Positions 56,852-64,000 of a stretch of DNA of 64,000 nt are shown here, piece by piece (position 1 is the stretch's first letter; every line of letters begins with the position of its first letter). This DNA comes from JANJWP01 sp964540725 (GTDB lineage: Bacteria > Patescibacteriota > Gracilibacteria > BD1-5 > UBA2023): NCBI GenBank assembly GCA_964540725.1, contig CAZINU010000002.1:62001-126000 (forward strand), in the 5' to 3' direction. The notes under the pieces were generated by a model. The model saw nothing but the letters and a program-made list of their open reading frames with translations, was not told the origin of the DNA and did no database searches. The position numbers and the translations under genes were made by a program.

Positions 56852-57619
56852 ATGAAATTCGTCTCCTGGAACGTCAACGGCATCCGCGCCTGCGTGAATA
56901 AGGGCCTTCTCGAATATCTCGGAATCGAGAATCCCGACGTCGTCGCGTTCCAAGAGGTGAAGGCGAAGGAAGACCAGAATCCGGCCGCCCTCGAATTCGC
57001 CGCGCTCGGGTACCGCACGTACTGGCATGCGGCCGAACGCCCCGGCTATTCGGGAACCGCGGTACTGACGAAAAAGGAGCCGCTTTCGGTTTCCTACGGC
57101 ATGGGCGGCGTCATCGAAAACGACGACGAAGGACGCGTCACCACGCTCGAATTCGACGATTTCTTTTTCGTGACCGTCTACACGCCGAACGCCAAACGCG
57201 AACTCGAACGCCTCGAATACCGCCAACTCTGGGATTCGTTCTTTTTCGACCATTTGAAGCATCTCGAAGAAACCAAGCCGGTAATCGTCTGCGGCGACTT
57301 GAACGTCGCCCATAACGACATCGACCTCACGAATCCGGGACCGAACCGCGGAAACGCCGGGTTCACCGACGAAGAGCGCGACGGCTTTCGAAAATTCCTT
57401 TCGGGCGGATTCGTCGACACCTTCCGGCACTTCTACCCCGATACTCCCGGGCAGTATACCTGGTGGAGCCACTTCGCCCGCGCCCGCGAACGGAACATCG
57501 GTTGGCGCATCGACTATTTCCTCGTGTCCGAATCCCTCGTTCCCCGGTTGGAAAACGCCTTCATCCGGCAAGAAGTCTTCGGTTCCGACCATTGTCCCGT
57601 AGGAATCGAAATCTCGTAG
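56852..57619 (+). CDS. xth: exodeoxyribonuclease III
   Basis: The 255-aa protein is an AP endonuclease/3'-exonuclease of the ExoIII family that acts in base-excision repair. All motifs are in place: MKFVSWNVNGIRA, FQEVKA (metal-binding Glu), the catalytic Tyr in FVTVYTPNA, CGDLNVAHNDIDL, WWS, GWRIDYFLVS and GSDHCPVGI. Length is normal. A TTGATT-16-TACCCT promoter-like pair lies about 35 bp upstream of the ATG. Stop TAG; no UGA. Confidence 0.95.
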   Translation: MKFVSWNVNGIRACVNKGLLEYLGIENPDVVAFQEVKAKEDQNPAALEFAALGYRTYWHAAERPGYSGTAVLTKKEPLSVSYGMGGVIENDDEGRVTTLEFDDFFFVTVYTPNAKRELERLEYRQLWDSFFFDHLKHLEETKPVIVCGDLNVAHNDIDLTNPGPNRGNAGFTDEERDGFRKFLSGGFVDTFRHFYPDTPGQYTWWSHFARARERNIGWRIDYFLVSESLVPRLENAFIRQEVFGSDHCPVGIEIS

Positions 57620-57684
57620 TTTCCTTGAAAAACGGAGGCATTCGCGTTCGAACCCGCGATTCTCGCTCCTAAAACATTCGTCCC

Positions 57685-58602
57685 ATGTCCTCCGCACAGA
57701 AAGCCATCCGCTTCGCGACCCTCGCGGCCGTAACGCTCGCGATCGTGAAAACGGTCGTCGGACTCATGACCGGAAGCCTCTCCGTTCTCGCGTCGGCCGT
57801 CGACTCGCTGCTCGACTTCTTCGTTTCCCTCGTGAACGGGTTCGCGCTCAAGAAGGCGAAAGCCCCCGCCGACGACCGGTTTCGGTACGGGTACGGGAAG
57901 GTCGAAGCGCTCGGCGCCCTTTTCGAAGGCCTCCTCGTCGGCGTTTCGTGAGCCGGAATCGGCATTTTCGCCGTTAAGCGCCTCATTTCCGGGGAGGGGC
58001 CCGAATCGCTCGGCCCCTCGTTGTACGTCATGCTTTTCTCGATTGCTGTCACGGGGGTGCTCGTATGGCACCTTTCGAAGGTCGCGAAGGCGACGAAGAG
58101 CCTCATCGTCGCCTCGGACGCCCTCCACTACAAGACCGACCTCTTTTCGAACGGCGCGGTGCTCGTGGGCGTGATCGCCATGCAGACGACGGGAACCCTC
58201 TCCATCGACGCGTACGTATCGCTTTGAGTCGCCGCGTACATCCTTTCGAGCGCGTTCGGCATTTTGAAGGAATCCGTGCTCATGCTGATGGACCACCGGC
58301 TCGAAGAGGAGGAGGAAGCCGTTATCCGTGCCGCCATCCAGGCCGAAATCGACGCCGGGAACGCCGAAGGCTTCCACTATCTGAAAACTCGAAAGTCCGG
58401 CAGCCTCCGCCATATCGAATTCCATCTCGTGTTCGAGCCCGGAATTTCGCTCTTCGAGGCACACGAAACCGGTGACCGGGTAGAATACGAAATCCGCCGC
58501 CGCCTGGGCGACGATACCGAGATACTCGTCCACCTCGATCCGTACGACGACAGCGCGGTGAACGAACGTCGGGCCGTGCCGATACGGAGGCCGGAGAGGT
58601 AA
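57685..58602 (+). CDS. CDF-family cation efflux transporter (FieF-like)
   Basis: The 305-aa membrane protein exports divalent metal ions (Zn, Fe or similar) in exchange for protons. UGA at 57949 and 58225 (residues 89 and 181), both in membrane helices, are read as glycine. The metal site of transmembrane helix 2 is visible as SAVDSLLDFFVSLVN (D-x3-D) and that of helix 5 as SDALHYKTDLFSN (H/D-x3-D). The C-terminal cytoplasmic domain has the ferredoxin-like fold with the family's HxRxSGxxRHIEFHL-type strand (YLKTRKSGSLRHIEFHLVF). Stop TAA. It precedes the suf genes on the same strand but has a promoter between. Confidence 0.92.
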
Positions 58603-58604
58603 CG

Positions 58605-58632
58605 TTGCTTTCCCTTCCGTTTCGAGTATCCT
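58605..58632 (+). promoter_or_regulatory. promoter of the suf operon
   Basis: TTGCTT (58605-58610) and TATCCT (58627-58632), spacer 16; about 28 bp before the sufC start. Confidence 0.55.
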
Positions 58633-58660
58633 CACCGCATCGTTTCGCAATTCTCCCAAC

Positions 58661-59398
58661 GTGCTCCAAATCGAATCCCTGTCCGTTTCGGTGGAAGGGC
58701 GGAGCGTCCTTTCGGATGTTTCGCTTTCCCTCGAATCCGGCAAAACGTACTACCTTCTCGGAAAAAACGGTTCCGGTAAAACCTCGCTCGCACTCGCGCT
58801 CGCGGGGCATCCGAAGTACGCGGTCGTTTCGGGCCGCGCCCGCTTGAACGATGCCGATTTGGAAGGAAAAACGCCCGAAGAACGCGCCGCGCTCGGGCTA
58901 TTCCTTTCCCTTCAGAACGTACCGGAAATCAAGGGGGTCAAAATTTCGGAATACCTCCGGACCGTCCTGAACGCGAAAATCCGCCGGACCGACCCCGACG
59001 CCAAACCGATCTCCCCGTTCGTCGCCCGCCGCGCCGTTTCGAAAGAAGCGCTCGCGCTCGGCATTCCGGAATCGTTTCTCGACCGCGATCTCAACGTCGG
59101 GTTTTCCGGCGGCGAAAAGCGCCGGCTCGAACTCTTGCAGTGCAAGCTCCTCGACCCGAAATTCGTCATCTTGGACGAAATCGACTCCGGCCTCGACGTC
59201 GACGCGTTCAAAGCCGTCGCCGCGGCGCTCGCGGCGCTCCGGTCGCCCGACCGCACCTTTCTCGTCGTCACCCACAATTTCGCCCTCGCCGACTACTTGC
59301 CGCCCGACGGCGTCATCGTCCTCTCGGGCGGAAAAACCGTTCGGACGGGCGGGAAGGAAGTGATGGACGAAATCGGGAAGGAAGGGTTCGAAGCGTAA
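58661..59398 (+). CDS. sufC: SufC, Fe-S assembly ATPase
   Basis: The 245-aa ABC-type ATPase powers the SufBCD scaffold. It has Walker A (GKNGSGKTS, about residues 34-42), the SufC Q-loop LFLSLQNVPEIKGV, signature NVGFSGGEKRR, Walker B FVILDEIDSGLD and the H-loop VVTHN. The GTG at 58661 is the start: it gives the usual LQIESLSVSVEG opening. Stop TAA. sufB follows 25 bp later. No UGA. Confidence 0.95.
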   Translation: MLQIESLSVSVEGRSVLSDVSLSLESGKTYYLLGKNGSGKTSLALALAGHPKYAVVSGRARLNDADLEGKTPEERAALGLFLSLQNVPEIKGVKISEYLRTVLNAKIRRTDPDAKPISPFVARRAVSKEALALGIPESFLDRDLNVGFSGGEKRRLELLQCKLLDPKFVILDEIDSGLDVDAFKAVAAALAALRSPDRTFLVVTHNFALADYLPPDGVIVLSGGKTVRTGGKEVMDEIGKEGFEA

Positions 59399-59423
59399 AG
59401 AATACGTTCGTACCGAATATCCA

Positions 59424-60815
59424 ATGTCATCGAATTCCCCCAATTCCCGCGAACTCTTCGACGCCCGCGACGACGTGGCGTATGCCCACGTGTCCGGTCC
59501 CGGCCTTTCCGAAGAGGTGATTCGGGCGATTTCGGCGTCGCAACGCGAGCCGGAATGGATGCTCGAACTCCGGCTGAAGGCCCTCGCGACCTTCCGGGCG
59601 AAGGGCCTGCCCTCGTGGGGGCCCGATCTGTCGGGGCTCGATATCGATGCCATTTCGTACTTCGCCAAGGCCGAAGGATCGGGCGAGAAAAAGAGTTGGG
59701 ACGACGTTCCCGAAACCATCAAGAACACGTTCGACCGCCTCGGGATTCCCGAGGCCGAAAAACGCATGCTTGCCGGAGTGGGGGCCCAGTACGACAGCGA
59801 GGTCGTCTACCACAGCCTGAAAGCGGAACTCGCCGAAATGGGCGTTATTTTCGAGGACATGTCGGTCGCCATCCGAGACCACGAGGACGCCGTCCGTTCG
59901 CACTTCATGAAGGCCGTCCCCGTAACCGACCACGCGTTCGCCGCACTCCATGCGGCCGTGTGGAGCGGGGGGACGTTCCTCTTCGTTCCGAAGGGCGTGA
60001 AGGTGGAAGAGCCGCTCCAGGCGTATTTCCGCATGAACGTCCGCGCGGGCGGACAGTTCGAACATACGCTCATCATCCTCGAAGACGGGGCCGAATGCCA
60101 CTACATCGAGGGGTGCAGCGCGCCCAAGTACGGCACCGCGAGCCTCCATGCCGGATGCGTCGAAGTGTACGTGGGAAAGGGCGCGAAGATGCGCTATTCG
60201 TCGGTGGAAAACTGGTCGATCGACACGTACAACCTCAATACGAAGCGCGCCATCGTGGAGGAAGACGGCTTTATCGAATGGGTGGGCGGGAATCTCGGAT
60301 CGGGAACGACCATGCTCTACCCGTGTTCGGTTTTGAAGGGCGACCGTTCGGGCGCCAAGCACCTGGGTATCGCCGTCGCGACCGCCGGACAGAACGCCGA
60401 TACCGGGGCCAAGGTCATCCATATCGGACGGGGCACGAAGAGCGAGGTCGTTTCGAAATCGATGTCGAAATCCGGCGGCGTTTCCACGTACCGGGGGCTC
60501 GTAAAGATCGCGCCCTCGGCCCACGGAGCCGTTTCCCGGGTCGATTGCGACGGACTCGTGCTCGATGCCGGCTCCGTTTCCAACGCGCTGCCGGACATCC
60601 GCGTCGACGCTCCCGACGCCACCGTCGCCCACGAGGCGACCGCCGGGAAAATTTCGGAAGCGGCGCTCTTCTACTTGCAGTCGCGAGGACTTTCGGAAGA
60701 CGACGCCAAGACGATGGTCGTAAACGGCTTCTTGGCGCCGGTGGTTCGGGAGCTTCCCCTCGAATACGCGGCGGAGTTGAACGTGCTGATTGGTATGGAG
60801 ATGGAAGGGTTTTAG
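59424..60815 (+). CDS. sufB: SufB, Fe-S cluster scaffold
   Basis: The 463-aa protein is the scaffold on which the Fe-S cluster is built, in complex with SufC and SufD. Family stretches are plain: PEWMLELRLKALATF, the GVIFEDMSVAIRDH block, GGTFLFVPKGVKVEEPLQ, GAECHYIEGCSAPKY with the conserved Cys, and SKSGGVSTYRGLVKI. Length is typical. Stop TAG; it has no UGA in 463 codons in spite of many glycines. It lies between sufC and the sufD-like gene. Confidence 0.95.
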   Translation: MSSNSPNSRELFDARDDVAYAHVSGPGLSEEVIRAISASQREPEWMLELRLKALATFRAKGLPSWGPDLSGLDIDAISYFAKAEGSGEKKSWDDVPETIKNTFDRLGIPEAEKRMLAGVGAQYDSEVVYHSLKAELAEMGVIFEDMSVAIRDHEDAVRSHFMKAVPVTDHAFAALHAAVWSGGTFLFVPKGVKVEEPLQAYFRMNVRAGGQFEHTLIILEDGAECHYIEGCSAPKYGTASLHAGCVEVYVGKGAKMRYSSVENWSIDTYNLNTKRAIVEEDGFIEWVGGNLGSGTTMLYPCSVLKGDRSGAKHLGIAVATAGQNADTGAKVIHIGRGTKSEVVSKSMSKSGGVSTYRGLVKIAPSAHGAVSRVDCDGLVLDAGSVSNALPDIRVDAPDATVAHEATAGKISEAALFYLQSRGLSEDDAKTMVVNGFLAPVVRELPLEYAAELNVLIGMEMEGF

Positions 60816-60993
60816 TCGGGGGCGTTTGAAAATCGTCGGCCTTCGCGCTCCGTTCTGCGGTCCGCGCTCACCGTACCAACTCAAGTACGCCTCGCTTGCG
60901 GTCCTCGAACGTCGCGCGAATCCCTCGGTTTTGAAACGCCCGGTAGGCCCCGCCGTTTCGTTCGTAAAAATTGTATTTCCCCTGATTTTCCCC

Positions 60994-61677
60994 ATGTCCC
61001 CCATTCGAACCGCAGTCCCCTCATCCCTCCCCGGCCTCGTCGTCCGCTCCGGCGAAACTGTCGTGTGCCTCGTGTCGCCCGAAGACGCGGAACGCGGCAT
61101 TTTGGCCGACGTGCGCGTCGAAGCGGACGCGGCATTCTTCTTTCGTTCGCTCGCGCTCGCCGCGTCGAATATCGCCATTCGGGTCCGTATCGAAGGGGAG
61201 GGGGGGAGGTGCGACCTCCGTGCCGCGGTCGTGGGAACGGCGACCGGAAAGAGTTCGCTTGATTTCGATGCCGATTGCCGTGCCGATAGCGCTGCCGCCA
61301 CCCTCCGAATCGCCGCGTTCGCGCCCGACGGCGCGAACGTCGAAACCCGGGCGTCCGCGTCGGTTGGGGCGTCCTTTCGCGGGTGCGAGGTCGAATCGGT
61401 CCAATCCAACGTATTCCTCGGAAACGGCGGACATATTCGCGGCATGCCCGAACTCAAAATCGCGGCGGCCGACGTGAAGGCCCGACACGCGTGCGCCGTC
61501 GAGCGCATAAGCGAGGAATCCCTCTTCTTCCTCCGGTCCCGCGGACTTTCCGAGCACGACGCCACGGCCTCGGTGCTCGCGGCGAAAGTGTCCGAGATTT
61601 TTTCCGGATTGCCGGAAGGGTTCGTCCACGAGGGCGAAACCCTCTGTGCCCGGGCGATGAAAATGATCGTACCATAA
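60994..61677 (+). CDS. sufD: SufD-like protein, shortened
   Basis: The 227-aa protein follows sufB and has the C-terminal SufB/SufD block: a beta-helix-like stretch, then GHIRGMPELKIAAADVKARHACAVER and SLFFLRSRGLSEHDA, which includes the conserved His that faces SufB. The usual N-terminal helical domain of SufD (about 150-200 residues) is missing; the protein starts close to the beta-helix. It may be a minimal SufD typical of reduced genomes. The ATG at 60994 was chosen because residues upstream read as non-coding. Stop TAA. Confidence 0.8.
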   Translation: MSPIRTAVPSSLPGLVVRSGETVVCLVSPEDAERGILADVRVEADAAFFFRSLALAASNIAIRVRIEGEGGRCDLRAAVVGTATGKSSLDFDADCRADSAAATLRIAAFAPDGANVETRASASVGASFRGCEVESVQSNVFLGNGGHIRGMPELKIAAADVKARHACAVERISEESLFFLRSRGLSEHDATASVLAAKVSEIFSGLPEGFVHEGETLCARAMKMIVP

Positions 61678-61691
61678 CCTTTTTCGGATTC

Positions 61692-62000
61692 ATGGAAACG
61701 AACGACCCGACCCTTCGGGAAACGCAGGAAGCGGACTTGGAAACGTATCGGCGTTCCCTTGCCGCGAAAGCGCAACCCCTCGCCGAGGCGACGAATCGCC
61801 AAGTTGGCATGCTCATGCGTACCCACGAACCAAAATCCGACCGGAATCCCCAGACTCTTTCGGAGGGGATTCTGAACGGAACCATCCGCCCGGTTCCGTT
61901 CGCGGGAGACGATATTTTTTGGAAACATTCCCCAAATCCGAACGTTTTGCCATCGGCAGGGGGGAACGGGAGTACCGATATCGATAAGATCCGCTGGTAG
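61692..62000 (+). CDS. hypothetical 102-aa protein
   Basis: A short hydrophilic protein starting 14 bp after the sufD-like stop, with a helical N-terminal half (LRETQEADLETYRRSLAAK) and a polar tail. There is no domain, signal or membrane segment. Stop TAG. It may belong to the suf transcript, but a role in Fe-S assembly is unproven. Confidence 0.5.
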   Translation: METNDPTLRETQEADLETYRRSLAAKAQPLAEATNRQVGMLMRTHEPKSDRNPQTLSEGILNGTIRPVPFAGDDIFWKHSPNPNVLPSAGGNGSTDIDKIRW

Positions 62001-62146
62001 GATTTCGCGCATTCGCCGGAACGTCCGAGTTCTTCCGGAGTTTCGATCTGATTGCAGGATGCATGGCCGCCCCGTTTCGATACCCCGGTTTTTGCGTGGA
62101 AAAAGAAAGTATGGTACCGTAGGGTTGGTATTACTTTTTTTTTACC

Positions 62147-63232
62147 ATGACCACCATTCCGAAAAGTTTCGCGTCGGACGACGCTACGAGTCGGGCGAAT
62201 CAGGAGGCCGTTCTGGCCGAATACGCGTCGTCCGACCTTCCGAAGGACGAAATCGAGGCAGCGCGCTTGCGCATCGCCGCCGAAAGTCAGCAGGAAGCCG
62301 AATCCGTAAATCGTCGAGTGGATGCCATTCTTGCGAAATCCCGGGGAAAAACCGCGCAACAGGTTGCGGACGAGGTCGTCGCTCCGGTGACGTATTCGGT
62401 TTCCGGTCTCCCCGCCGGACTCTCTCTCGATGCCGCTACCGGAAAAATTTCCGGAATGCCTTCGGCAGCGGGAGCCTTCGAAATCGGCCATTCTCGCGAC
62501 TCGGCCGAAATCCGCGTCCCCCCATGTTTCCGCGAATTCGTGGAAAATCGAGTGGTAACGGTCGGCAAACGCGTCAGCTTCGTTCTTCCGCAAGCGGACG
62601 ACCAAGATCGGAGTGAGCGTTTCGAATACTACCTCTCCCTGCCGAGCGGACTGAAGTTCGACCCCGATACCCGCGAGGTCTCCGGAATTTTGGAATTCCC
62701 AACGGTATTTTCCGCCGAATACGTCGCCCGGAACGACCGGGGAGAAAGGGCATACGCCACGTTTGAAATCGAAGCCCGATTGCCCGCGGACGACCTGACG
62801 TACTCGATTTCCGCCACCGTCGACGGAAAAACCGTCTACGGCGACGATGCTCTCCCGGCCGGACTCCGTTTCGATTCCAAGACCGGCACTATTTCGGGCA
62901 TTCCGGAAACCTATGCCGACGGAACCCCGTTCGGTTCCGAGGCCGAACTTCACGCCGGTCCCATTTTTATCGGAACGGTCCCTCCCGTTACCGTTCCGGC
63001 CGGACGTCCGACCGATATCGTTTTGCCGGAAGCCGTTATCGACGGTAGTCCCGTCGTTTACCGAATCGACGAAGGATCCCTCCCCCCCGGCCTTTCGTTC
63101 GATCCCGAAACCCGCCGAATTTCCGGCGTTCCGAAATCGGATGGCGGAAACGCGGCGAAAATCGCCTACGTCGCCATCGATGCCGATGGAAACGCGGCCC
63201 GCGTCGACTTTACGATTACCGTCGTCGGATAG
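62147..63232 (+). CDS. protein with four He_PIG/cadherin-like Ig repeats
   Basis: The 361-aa protein has a charged helical N-terminus (about 75 residues, no signal peptide visible), then four repeats of the putative-Ig (He_PIG) type. Each shows the signature LPxGLxxDxxTGxxSGxP: LPAGLSLDAATGKISGMP, LPSGLKFDPDTREVSG, LPAGLRFDSKTGTISGIP and LPPGLSFDPETRRISGVP. Such domains occur in cell-surface adhesion proteins. The lack of a signal is puzzling and could mean a non-classical export route or a cytoplasmic role. Stop TAG. It is placed between the sufD-like gene and sufS. Confidence 0.8.
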   Translation: MTTIPKSFASDDATSRANQEAVLAEYASSDLPKDEIEAARLRIAAESQQEAESVNRRVDAILAKSRGKTAQQVADEVVAPVTYSVSGLPAGLSLDAATGKISGMPSAAGAFEIGHSRDSAEIRVPPCFREFVENRVVTVGKRVSFVLPQADDQDRSERFEYYLSLPSGLKFDPDTREVSGILEFPTVFSAEYVARNDRGERAYATFEIEARLPADDLTYSISATVDGKTVYGDDALPAGLRFDSKTGTISGIPETYADGTPFGSEAELHAGPIFIGTVPPVTVPAGRPTDIVLPEAVIDGSPVVYRIDEGSLPPGLSFDPETRRISGVPKSDGGNAAKIAYVAIDADGNAARVDFTITVVG

Positions 63233-63293
63233 CTCCCCGCGCTACCCGGACTATCCATCCGAACCCACCGTATGGGAAATCGGACAAACGGCC

Positions 63294-63327
63294 AAAGCCC
63301 GTCCCCGCTCGGACGGGCTTTCTTTTT
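63294..63327 (+). terminator. terminator after the Ig-repeat gene
   Basis: AAAGCCCGTCC (63294-63304) pairs with GGACGGGCTTT (63311-63321), followed by CTTTTT. Confidence 0.9.
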
Positions 63328-63374
63328 GTTCGGAAATCGGCATAATCCCCCGGTTTTCCGAGAGTCCCTTCCTT

Positions 63375-64000
63375 ATGAATCCCCTCAAGCACGATTTCCC
63401 CGTCTTCGCGAACAATCCAGGTCTCGCGTACCTCGACAATACCGCGTCCGTCCAGAAGCCGCGCGCGGTCATCGATGCCCTCGTCCGGCTCTACGAACGC
63501 GACTACGCGAACATCCACCGGGGCGCCTACGCGCTGTCGGAACGCAGCGAAGTGCTCTACGACCGCTCGAAAGCGGCGGTCGCCCGCCTCATCGGCGCCG
63601 CTTCGGGCGCGGAAATCGCGTTCACCTACAATTCGACCTACGCGGCCAATCTGCTCTCGCTCTCTCTCGCGAAGAGCGGATGGCTGAAACGGGGCGATCG
63701 CGTGCTCGTTTCGGTGGCCGAACACCATGCCAACGTCGTTCCGTGGCTCGTGCTCAAGGATTGGTTCGGCATCGAAGTGGACTTCTTCGGAATCACGAAG
63801 GATTTCGGCATCGACTTCGCCGACTTCGAAGCGAAGCTGACGCCCGACACGAAGGTCGTTTCGGCAACGGCCGCTTCGAACGTGACCGGCGCGGTCTTCG
63901 ATTTGGCCGAGCTCGGTCGGCGGATCTCCGAAAAACGTGACCGCGACGGGAAAAAGCCGCTCTTCGTCATCGACGGAAGCCAGGGGGTTCCGAATTTCCG
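63375..64000 (+). CDS. sufS: SufS-type cysteine desulfurase (5' part, runs off the window)
   Basis: This is the first 208 codons of a PLP-dependent class V aminotransferase that takes sulfur from cysteine for Fe-S assembly. It has PVFANNPGLAYLDNTASVQKP, ANIHRGAYALSERSEVLYD, EHHANVVPWLVLKD and, near the window edge, FVIDGSQGVPNF (PLP-binding Asp/Gln region). The catalytic Lys and Cys lie beyond the end. The ATG at 63375 gives the usual start. It is separated from sufCBD by the two small genes and has the Ig-gene terminator just upstream, so it has its own promoter or reads through. Confidence 0.92.
   Translation, partial: MNPLKHDFPVFANNPGLAYLDNTASVQKPRAVIDALVRLYERDYANIHRGAYALSERSEVLYDRSKAAVARLIGAASGAEIAFTYNSTYAANLLSLSLAKSGWLKRGDRVLVSVAEHHANVVPWLVLKDWFGIEVDFFGITKDFGIDFADFEAKLTPDTKVVSATAASNVTGAVFDLAELGRRISEKRDRDGKKPLFVIDGSQGVPNF

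Noticed and set aside
59427..62012. An 861-codon open frame on the minus strand
   Set aside because: Antisense to sufB and the sufD-like gene, both clear by motif.
1..64000. CRISPR arrays, rRNA genes and a replication origin
   Set aside because: No regularly spaced repeats, no rRNA-like conserved stretches and no DnaA-box cluster were seen.

Overview
The window reads as chromosomal DNA of a GC-rich member of the Patescibacteria (CPR), on a lineage that uses genetic code 25, in which UGA means glycine (Gracilibacteria/Absconditabacteria type). Two independent lines support this. First, about 22 genes contain in-frame UGA, about 48 codons in all, and wherever the family is recognisable the UGA falls on a conserved glycine: HisD 'ERV-G-LYVPGG' and 'KIF-G-PGNSF', GatA 'AAL-G-TDTGGS', both outer glycines of a Walker A motif, the LeuRS 'G-KTKVNYKLRDW' segment, and IS200 transposase 'LK-G-RTSK'. 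Read with the standard code these genes fall apart; with only TAA and TAG as stops they are full length. Second, a tRNA with anticodon UCA and glycine-type ends (G1:C72, C2:G71, U73) lies at 51682-51760, directly upstream of tRNA-Gly(GCC) on the same strand. All coordinates below use UGA=Gly unless stated.

Layout. 169-3633: small envelope or hypothetical genes, then a 717-aa transglutaminase-like/TPR protein. 3665-19073 (minus): a 4386-aa secreted giant protein, tsaB, a PH-domain membrane protein, then trxB as a separate unit. 19304-21613: tRNA-Lys, a recombinase remnant and an AT-rich island with a two-gene module matching the Kiwa anti-phage architecture (KwaA-like membrane protein plus KwaB/DUF4868-like protein). 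21645-26599: TrpR-like repressor, GNAT, VanX-like dipeptidase, hisD, Nudix, a P-loop kinase with eight UGA codons, and a Phd/RelE toxin-antitoxin pair. 26600-32200: decayed mobile region with palindromic repeats, TrmB regulator, a 400-aa unknown, an IS30 remnant, a glycosyltransferase and an IS200 transposase. 32249-37448: T-box-like leader, aspS, a zinc-binding small protein, leuS. 37480-49269: hypothetical and envelope proteins (L,D-transpeptidase, membrane protein, beta-propeller, RlpA-CAP fusion) and a cyclophilin. 49362-53555: methyltransferase, a candidate structured RNA, tRNA-Arg, two small genes, the two tRNA-Gly genes and elp3. 53975-64000: coiled-coil membrane protein, gatA, xth, a CDF transporter and a suf cluster (sufC, sufB, sufD-like, then sufS running off the end).

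Expression signals are consistent. Most promoters read TTGnnn-16 bp-TAnnnT, several give leaderless or nearly leaderless messages, and most starts lack a Shine-Dalgarno. A minority of genes share a strong AGGAG leader ending TGCC-ATG. Two of these appear to stop at UGA just before a terminator, which conflicts with the reassigned code and is one of the most interesting points here. Every functional call rests on reading motifs by eye; no database search was possible.
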